Below, in pieces: positions 42,445 to 47,376 of a DNA stretch of 47,376 nt. The stretch is from NCBI GenBank assembly GCA_029782095.1, contig JAKOVL010000225.1, positions 1-47,376 of the forward strand, in the 5' to 3' direction. The stretch's first letter is position 1. Every line of letters starts with the position of its first letter. Source of the DNA: Bacillota bacterium. GTDB taxonomy: Bacteria; Bacillota; Dethiobacteria; DTU022. The notes under the pieces were generated by a model. The model saw nothing but the letters and a program-made list of their open reading frames with translations. It did no database searches and was not told the DNA's origin. The translations under genes and the position numbers were made by a program.

Positions 42445-44178
42445 TTGCTTAAGCGCTTCATCTCATATTACCGGCCGCACCTGCCGCTTTTTATCCTGGA
42501 CTTCAGCTGTGCCTTCATTATGGCCGGCCTGGACCTGGTCTTCCCGGTGGCGGTGCAGGCTATAATCGACCGAATCCTACCGGAACGGAACCTGCAGCTG
42601 CTCCTGTTGGTCTGCAGCGGGCTGCTGCTGCTCTACCTGCTGCGGGCAGTGCTGCAGTACATCGTTGATTACTGGGGCCATGTCCTCGGGGTGCGCATGG
42701 AGTACGACATGCGCCGGGACCTCTTTGACCACATCCAGAAGATGTCTTTCCGCTATTTCGACAACAACAGGACCGGTCATATCATGTCCCGATTGGTCAA
42801 CGACCTGAACGAGATCTCCGAGATGGCCCATCACTGCCCAGAAGACCTCTTTATCGCCGCGGTGACCTTGATTGGCTCCTTCGCCATCATGGTTACCATC
42901 AACTGGCAGCTGGCCCTGATCACCTTCACCCTGGTGCCTCTGCTGGCGTGGTTTGCCGTAAATAGAAATAGGCGCATGCAGGCCGCTTTCCGGGAGATGC
43001 GCCTGAAGGTAGCCGACATCAATGCCCAGGTTGAGGACAGCATCTCCGGGGTTCGCGTGGTCAAATCTTTCACCAACGAGTGGTACGAGAAGGAAAAATT
43101 CAAAAAAGAGAACATCAATTTCCGGAAATCCAAAGAAGATGCCTTCCATGTGATGGCCCAGTTCTTTTCCGGCGTCAATCTCTTTTTCAACCTGATCAAC
43201 CTGGTGGTGGTGCTTTTCGGCGGCCTTTTCATCTACCGCGGCACTATGACCATGGGCACCCTGGTCGGATTCCTGCTCTACGTGAACATGTTCATGACGC
43301 CCATCCGGCGCCTGACCATGCTTGTGGAGCTCTACCAGCGCGGAATGGCCGGCTTCCGCCGCTTCGAGGAAACCATGCGCATCGAACCCGAAATCGTGGA
43401 CCGCAAGGGTGCCCGGGATGCCGGCCGGCTGAAGGGCGAGATCGTTTTCGACCGCGTCACCTTCCGCTACAACCAGGGCGAGGCCGTCCTAAAGGATATC
43501 AGCCTGCGCATTGCCCCCGGCGAAACGGTGGCCCTGGTCGGCCCCTCCGGCGTCGGCAAGACCACCCTTTGCAGCCTCATCCCGCGCTTCTACGAAGTGG
43601 ATTCCGGGCGGATCACCATTGACGGCACCGATATCCGGGACTTCACCCAGAAGTCGCTGCGGCAAAATATCGGCATTGTCCAGCAGGACGTGTTTCTCTT
43701 TTCCGGCACCATCAGGGAGAACATCGCCTACGGCCGGCTCGACACTACCGAAGAGGAGATAATGGAGGCGGCGAAAAAAGCCAGCGCCCATGACTTTATC
43801 ATGGCCCTGGAAGACGGCTACGACACCTATGTCGGGGAGCGCGGCGTCAAGCTCTCGGGCGGGGAGAAGCAGCGCATTTCCATCGCCCGCGTCTTCCTGA
43901 AGGACCCGCCGATCCTAATTCTCGACGAGGCTACCTCCTCCCTGGACAACGAGACCGAGGCTTTAATCCAGGAAGCGCTGTTCAAGCTGGCCCAGAACCG
44001 GACCACCCTGATCATTGCCCACCGCCTGACCACGATTAAAAGCGCGGACCGCATCCTGGTGCTTACCGACGACGGGATCGTGGAGGAGGGCACCCACGAG
44101 CAGCTGCTGGAGAAGGACGGCCATTATGCCCGCCTCTACCGGGCGCAGTTCAAAGGCTTCATCCCGGAGATTGCCTGA
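42445..44178 (+). CDS. ABC exporter with fused membrane and ATPase domains (MsbA/multidrug type)
   Basis: A 577-residue half-transporter that works as a homodimer. The first 310 residues contain six transmembrane helices. The ATPase has Walker A GPSGVGKTT, signature LSGGEKQRISIARV, Walker B ILILDEATSSLD and H-loop AHRLTTI, all intact. It exports lipids, drugs or peptides; the substrate cannot be inferred. The TTG start follows GAAGGGTGA. It is probably followed by the small membrane protein gene, although a REP-like unit lies between. Confidence 0.88.
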   Translation: MLKRFISYYRPHLPLFILDFSCAFIMAGLDLVFPVAVQAIIDRILPERNLQLLLLVCSGLLLLYLLRAVLQYIVDYWGHVLGVRMEYDMRRDLFDHIQKMSFRYFDNNRTGHIMSRLVNDLNEISEMAHHCPEDLFIAAVTLIGSFAIMVTINWQLALITFTLVPLLAWFAVNRNRRMQAAFREMRLKVADINAQVEDSISGVRVVKSFTNEWYEKEKFKKENINFRKSKEDAFHVMAQFFSGVNLFFNLINLVVVLFGGLFIYRGTMTMGTLVGFLLYVNMFMTPIRRLTMLVELYQRGMAGFRRFEETMRIEPEIVDRKGARDAGRLKGEIVFDRVTFRYNQGEAVLKDISLRIAPGETVALVGPSGVGKTTLCSLIPRFYEVDSGRITIDGTDIRDFTQKSLRQNIGIVQQDVFLFSGTIRENIAYGRLDTTEEEIMEAAKKASAHDFIMALEDGYDTYVGERGVKLSGGEKQRISIARVFLKDPPILILDEATSSLDNETEALIQEALFKLAQNRTTLIIAHRLTTIKSADRILVLTDDGIVEEGTHEQLLEKDGHYARLYRAQFKGFIPEIA

Positions 44179-44200
44179 TCAAAGAACGGGGTTAATCAAA

Positions 44201-44224
44201 GACGGGGTCAGGTCTTGAAATGTG
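44201..44224. repeat. single family C REP-like unit
   Basis: GGGGTCAGGTCTTGAAATG between the exporter and the small membrane protein gene. Confidence 0.65.
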
Positions 44225-44262
44225 TGGTAGCATGGCGGGAGATTTTGCGGGGAGGGAACCGG

Positions 44263-44865
44263 TTGAAGAAGTTTGATCAAGTATTTGCCGGGATAATCCT
44301 GGGATTAATTATCCCGGTGGCCGCCATATGTTTTCTATGGTGGAGCGCGTACCTGCTCGGGCTGCCGGAGACCTGGATTAAATGGGCGGTTGTTGCCGGG
44401 CTGCTGATCGGATTGCTGCTTGATCTGGTTTTCTTGGGCCGGCTGGTGGGCTCCTTTTATCGCTTAAACTTTTTTGCGCTGCTTGCTATATACCTGGCTT
44501 ACTCCGCCGGTATTCTTGGATTTTTTATGGGCGTCCCTGTTTTTAATGTGCTTGCCGGTGCGGCAGCGGGAATTTACGTGGGCCGAAAAATGAAAATTAT
44601 GAACCGGGACCGCCGAAAGCTGCGCCAAACGCTGGCGAAGGCGGCAGTTCTATCGACGGCGGTCTTGCTGGCAATTTGCATTTTTTCTGCTTATATTGCC
44701 GTAACGGACAGCCACACAGCGGCCAACCTCCAGGGGATGCTGCATTTAAACTTTACGGTTACCCCGGCCATGATTTGGCTCCTAATCATTTTTGGCGGCA
44801 TCTTTTTACTCGTTTTGCAGTACCTGCTTCTCCAGGCAGCGGGGAAAGCAGCGTATAACATATAG
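44263..44865 (+). CDS. small integral membrane protein of unknown function
   Basis: About 200 residues with five or six predicted transmembrane helices, for example FAGIILGLIIPVAAICFLWW and LLIIFGGIFLLVLQYLL, and a basic loop (GRKMKIMNRDRRK). The TTG at 44263 was chosen because GGGAGGG lies six bases upstream; the longer frame has no such site. No family recognised. It follows an ABC exporter gene. Confidence 0.6.
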   Translation: MKKFDQVFAGIILGLIIPVAAICFLWWSAYLLGLPETWIKWAVVAGLLIGLLLDLVFLGRLVGSFYRLNFFALLAIYLAYSAGILGFFMGVPVFNVLAGAAAGIYVGRKMKIMNRDRRKLRQTLAKAAVLSTAVLLAICIFSAYIAVTDSHTAANLQGMLHLNFTVTPAMIWLLIIFGGIFLLVLQYLLLQAAGKAAYNI

Positions 44866-44872
44866 ATATAAG

Positions 44873-44897
44873 ACGGGGTCAGGTCTTGAATTGTGAA
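44873..44897. repeat. single family C REP-like unit
   Basis: GGGGTCAGGTCTTGAATTGTG immediately after the small membrane protein stop. Confidence 0.65.
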
Positions 44898-44982
44898 TTC
44901 TGCTCTATCATAAGATCCCAAGCGCAATACGTTCAAACATAACTTTTTCAAGCCCAGAGGGCACCGTATCATACGTGTCATA

Positions 44983-45020
44983 GATGTTAGAAACAATCCG
45001 GCGATGTTAAAAATGATCCG
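44983..45020. repeat. pair of 18-bp tandem repeats, transposon-end-like
   Basis: GATGTTAGAAACAATCCG and GATGTTAAAAATGATCCG with a 20-base period. Multiple short end repeats of this sort occur at termini of IS21-type elements, but no intact transposase is present. Confidence 0.4.
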
Positions 45021-45240
45021 CCGCAGCAAGCTGTCTTTGTGTAATCGAAGGTCTTCTTTGTCAGCAGTTCCGCTTCGACAAGGTCGCATATCTGTTCCCG
45101 CGGGTGCGGGCTAATTTCCACCTGTTGAACAGGCAAAAAGCCGGCCGCCGTTTCCCCGAGTCTGTTTCTTTGCTGTTTCTCACACCTGTTCTCCCATCGC
45201 CCTCGTATTGCCCTCGGTATTCTGTTCCTTCTTCTCCCGT
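45021..45240 (-). pseudogene. possible C-terminal remnant of a mobile-element gene
   Basis: The minus-strand frame reads RWENRCEKQQRNRLGETAAG, then ISPHPREQICDLVEAELLTK, with no start codon or ribosome site. It ends beside the tandem repeats at 44983-45020. Protein-like composition and that position suggest a transposase tail; the family is not confirmed. Confidence 0.3.
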
Positions 45241-45333
45241 TTCAATAACACCTGTATATTAATAGTCATTCAACACTTTTCATTACAAACAAGCATATAT
45301 TGGAGTATATATCACAAGAAAGGGGTGGATAGC

Positions 45334-45690
45334 GTGAAAGCTCGTACTTTAAGAAGAAGAGCCTTGAGATGGTGCTTGAGGGACGATCCCCAACATGTCC
45401 ATGAATTTCTAGGCAGTACCAAATTGGCGGGATTAACGCTGCACAACCACCGCTTCGCCGGGGTAAGCAGCCGGGCGATCCCTATTGGCAGGAACCATAT
45501 CCATGCCATTTCCACTAACGTCGATTTTACTGTTCAGCACATTCACAGAATTAGAGACTTGACGGGCCTGGCTATTCCGGTAGGCCGCGGCCGGCATGTC
45601 CACTTTGTCCGGGGCACAACCTCTTTTGATGCCAACCACGATCACAACTACGTTTTTGCTACGCTTATAGAAAATCCGTTGGGAATATAA
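45334..45690 (+). CDS. YmaF family protein
   Basis: A 118-residue, histidine-rich protein. Repeated HxH-type motifs, HVHEFLGST, HNHRFAGVS, HIHAIST, HVHFVRG and NHDHNY, are characteristic of the YmaF family of Firmicutes. The function is unknown; the His pattern suggests metal binding. The GTG at 45334 was chosen because AAAGGGGTGG precedes it; the longer upstream frame is hydrophobic and unsupported. Confidence 0.8.
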   Translation: MKARTLRRRALRWCLRDDPQHVHEFLGSTKLAGLTLHNHRFAGVSSRAIPIGRNHIHAISTNVDFTVQHIHRIRDLTGLAIPVGRGRHVHFVRGTTSFDANHDHNYVFATLIENPLGI

Positions 45691-46113
45691 CAAGTGCAGC
45701 GCGGCCGATATGGAGCAGCCGGTAAAAGCAATCCTCCTTCCTAATTGTGAAAAACCTATAACTCGAGGCCAGAATAGTCGGATAAAGGAGCCGCTTTTGC
45801 GGCCCTTTTTATTGTCTTATGGTCGTCCAAGTGCTTGTCAAACTGATTTTTCCCGAAAGAGCTGCCATCGAAATGCCTTCCTTAACCTTGAAGCAAAAAA
45901 AATTCCCGGGTTTCCCCCGTTGCAGAGAATAAAAACCAAAGATATTTGAAGATCTAACCCATTTGGCTTGGCCCTTTATCTACTGGTTTTTCCATTGGCC
46001 TGAAAAGAAAAAGCAAACCATATTTCAAAACCCGCCCCCTTTGCCTTAAGCAAGATAAAATCACCCCAGACCTGATCCCTTTCTCCAGATCATGGTATAA
46101 TTGATTCAAAGGT
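45691..46113. other. intergenic region between YmaF-like and J-domain-like genes
   Basis: Contains a terminator near 45.79 kb. The rest is AT-rich with no gene or repeat that I can support. Confidence 0.5.
45785..45813 (+). terminator. rho-independent terminator after the YmaF-like gene
   Basis: AGGAGCCGC pairs with GCGGCCCTT around TTTT with one mismatch, followed by a T-tract. Confidence 0.6.
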
Positions 46114-46194
46114 ATGTCCCCCGTGATTGGTTCTTCCTGCCTGATCCATGGCTGCCTGCGCATTCGCATTAAACCCAAGCCGGCTCCGGAGGGG

Positions 46195-47034
46195 GTGTGG
46201 GGATTGGAACGGCAACTGCATCTTTCCAAAGAGTTTATCGAACTGCAGGAACAGCTGCAGAAGTTGCGCACCGAGCTGATTAAGCTGATTGCCGATCGGG
46301 ACCATCTGCTGAACGTTGTCAAGCCCAACCTGGAGGCGAGATATTACGCGGTAATTGGCAAAGAACAGTACCGGCTTTTTCTGCTGCGCAACGATGTCTT
46401 GCGGCTGCGGCGCAAGATCGAGCTGATCCGGGCCTCCCTCAACCGGGGAGAGGAGCCGGACCCGGAGTTAATTGAGGAGCAGCTCGATAAAGAGCTCCAG
46501 CAGTGGATCGAAGAGCTGCAGGATTTGGCTCGGAAGATCGAGTGGGCCGAGTACCGCAGCCGGCTGCCGCGGCTCTCTGTTGAAGAGGCCCGGGAGCTGA
46601 GAAGGCTCTTCCGGGAGCTGGTGCGAAAACTTCACCCGGATTTAAACGAAGAACTTCCCGAGAACCATAAATACCTCTGGGAAAGAGTTCTTTCCGCTTA
46701 CCGAAACGGCGACTTGGAGGAACTCCAGACCCTTTCTCTCCTGGTCTCTGAACGCAAAGAGGACCTCCCTCCCGAACCTTCCACCATGGAACAGCTGGCG
46801 GCCGACATTAAAAAAATGGGTCAGAAGATCGAAAAGGTTTTGGAGGATCTGGCCAAGATCCAGGAGCAGTTTCCCTTCAGTCTTCGCGATAAACTCAACA
46901 ATGCCCGGTGGGTTGCTGAGCAGCAAAAAGACTTGGAGAGGCAAATTGAAGAGATGGAGCAGCACCGGCAGACCTATTTATCCATTCTTGCCGAATTGGA
47001 CGTGGACGGCGGAGATACTATAATCGTTCATTAA
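46195..47034 (+). CDS. coiled-coil protein with J-domain-like segment
   Basis: About 280 residues. Long heptad-rich helices (LQEQLQKLRTELIKLIADRD, then LRLRRKIELIRASL) flank a DnaJ-like segment, RRLFRELVRKLHPDLNEE, with the HPD tripeptide that stimulates Hsp70 ATPase. A C-terminal coiled coil follows. The start is unclear: the GTG at 46195 or the TTG at 46204, both near GGAGGGGG; the frame is open back to 46114. It precedes the HIRAN-domain gene by about 30 bases, so they may be co-transcribed. A role as a co-chaperone or scaffold is inferred. Confidence 0.7.
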   Translation: MWGLERQLHLSKEFIELQEQLQKLRTELIKLIADRDHLLNVVKPNLEARYYAVIGKEQYRLFLLRNDVLRLRRKIELIRASLNRGEEPDPELIEEQLDKELQQWIEELQDLARKIEWAEYRSRLPRLSVEEARELRRLFRELVRKLHPDLNEELPENHKYLWERVLSAYRNGDLEELQTLSLLVSERKEDLPPEPSTMEQLAADIKKMGQKIEKVLEDLAKIQEQFPFSLRDKLNNARWVAEQQKDLERQIEEMEQHRQTYLSILAELDVDGGDTIIVH

Positions 47035-47065
47035 GGACCTAAGGGGGCCTAAGGGGGTATTTTTC

Positions 47066-47376
47066 ATGAGCCGCGGGCTTGTACCCTCCAACCAAGAGAT
47101 CTGGAAGCTGATCCAGGGCTACTTTGGCGGCAATATTCAGATTGTGCCGTATATCCAGGAGATCTTTCTCTTGGAATGCCATATCGCCGGGACCAGCTAT
47201 CAGGATCTTGAAGCGGTGGAGCCCGATCTCAATATCGGCGATGCCCTGCTTTTCCGCCGCGAGCCCGACAATGCGCACGATCCCCTGGCGGTGGCCATCT
47301 ACGACCGGCAGGAGCGCAAGCTGGGCTACCTGCCCCGCGCCAAAAACGAGGTTCCGGCGCGGCTGATGGATGCAGG
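47066..47376 (+). CDS. HIRAN-domain protein, 3' truncated by window
   Basis: Open to the window edge from an ATG preceded by AAGGGGG. FFLLEC-like IFLLECHIAGTSY, then FRREPDNAHDPLAVAIYD and KLGYLPR are the HIRAN signature, a domain that binds DNA ends or 3' termini in HLTF/Rad5 relatives and is also found standalone in bacteria. Only about 103 residues are visible, so any partner domain is unseen. Confidence 0.8.
   Translation, partial: MSRGLVPSNQEIWKLIQGYFGGNIQIVPYIQEIFLLECHIAGTSYQDLEAVEPDLNIGDALLFRREPDNAHDPLAVAIYDRQERKLGYLPRAKNEVPARLMDA

Larger units (their letters stand above)
44866..45333. other. intergenic region with REP-like unit and possible insertion-sequence remnant
   Basis: Holds one family C unit (44873-44897), a pair of 18-bp tandem repeats and a minus-strand coding remnant, both listed separately. 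No intact gene. Confidence 0.5.

Noticed and set aside
44691-45089. Minus-strand 132-codon frame overlapping the small membrane protein
   Set aside because: It is mostly antisense to a supported gene and crosses a REP-like unit.

Overview
The window looks like the chromosome of an anaerobic, moderately GC-rich Firmicute of the Moorella / Desulfotomaculum type. The support is a tungsten-type aldehyde:ferredoxin oxidoreductase with its own MoaD-like partner, PadR and GntR/HutC regulators, strong AGGAGG ribosome binding sites with frequent GTG and TTG starts, sigma-A promoters, and dense short interspersed repeats. The genus is an inference from gene content. No rRNA or tRNA gene was seen.

Layout. 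1-3.1 kb: the 3' part of a FAD/Rieske oxidoreductase and a membrane glycosyltransferase. 3.3-6.5 kb (minus): an ehuABCD-like polar amino acid / ectoine importer with a palindrome over its promoter and possible ATT start codons. 7.3-8.3 kb (minus): padR plus a membrane protein carrying an apparent single-base frameshift. 8.6-12.7 kb: a small sugar module (ferredoxin-type aldo/keto reductase, GPH sugar symporter, mutarotase with an apparent 5' frameshift). 13.2-15.6 kb (minus): a diaminopimelate-dehydrogenase-like enzyme and a class III aminotransferase.

16.1-40.4 kb is the main feature: about 24 kb of co-directional carbohydrate genes in three promoter-led blocks. Block 1 (promoter near 15.9 kb) encodes a sugar ABC importer with two separate single-domain ATPases, an amidohydrolase, a creatinase-like M24 protein lacking metal ligands, a fucose-isomerase-like protein and a Gfo/Idh/MocA dehydrogenase. 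Block 2 (consensus promoter near 26.0 kb) encodes a GntR regulator, a D-psicose/tagatose 3-epimerase, a zinc dehydrogenase, a glycerol-dehydrogenase-like enzyme and a second TIM-barrel isomerase. Block 3 (consensus promoter near 31.7 kb, long leader) encodes aldehyde:ferredoxin oxidoreductase, a MoaD-like protein, a 2-hydroxyacid dehydrogenase, a second Gfo/Idh/MocA enzyme, a second zinc dehydrogenase, an FGGY kinase, KDPG/KDPGal aldolase and a cupin phosphoglucose isomerase. Together they read as a route for an imported sugar, cyclitol or sugar-amine conjugate: import, possible C-N hydrolysis, serial oxidation and epimerisation, phosphorylation, aldol cleavage to pyruvate plus a triose phosphate, and disposal of aldehydes on ferredoxin. 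The substrate cannot be read from sequence. The set partly resembles the Thermotoga inositol pathway (dehydrogenase, zinc dehydrogenase, TIM-barrel epimerase) but has extra enzymes.

40.4-47.4 kb is a patchwork of REP-like repeats, a NucS-like nuclease-fold gene of atypical composition, an MsbA-type ABC exporter, small membrane and YmaF-family genes, a coiled-coil J-domain-like protein and the start of a HIRAN-domain gene cut by the window edge.

The most unusual points are the sugar importer's two ATPases, whose lesions combine into one dead and one intact ATP site; the metal-less M24 protein beside an amidohydrolase; putative operators over four promoters; a 270-bp nested inverted-repeat element; and two apparent single-base frameshifts.
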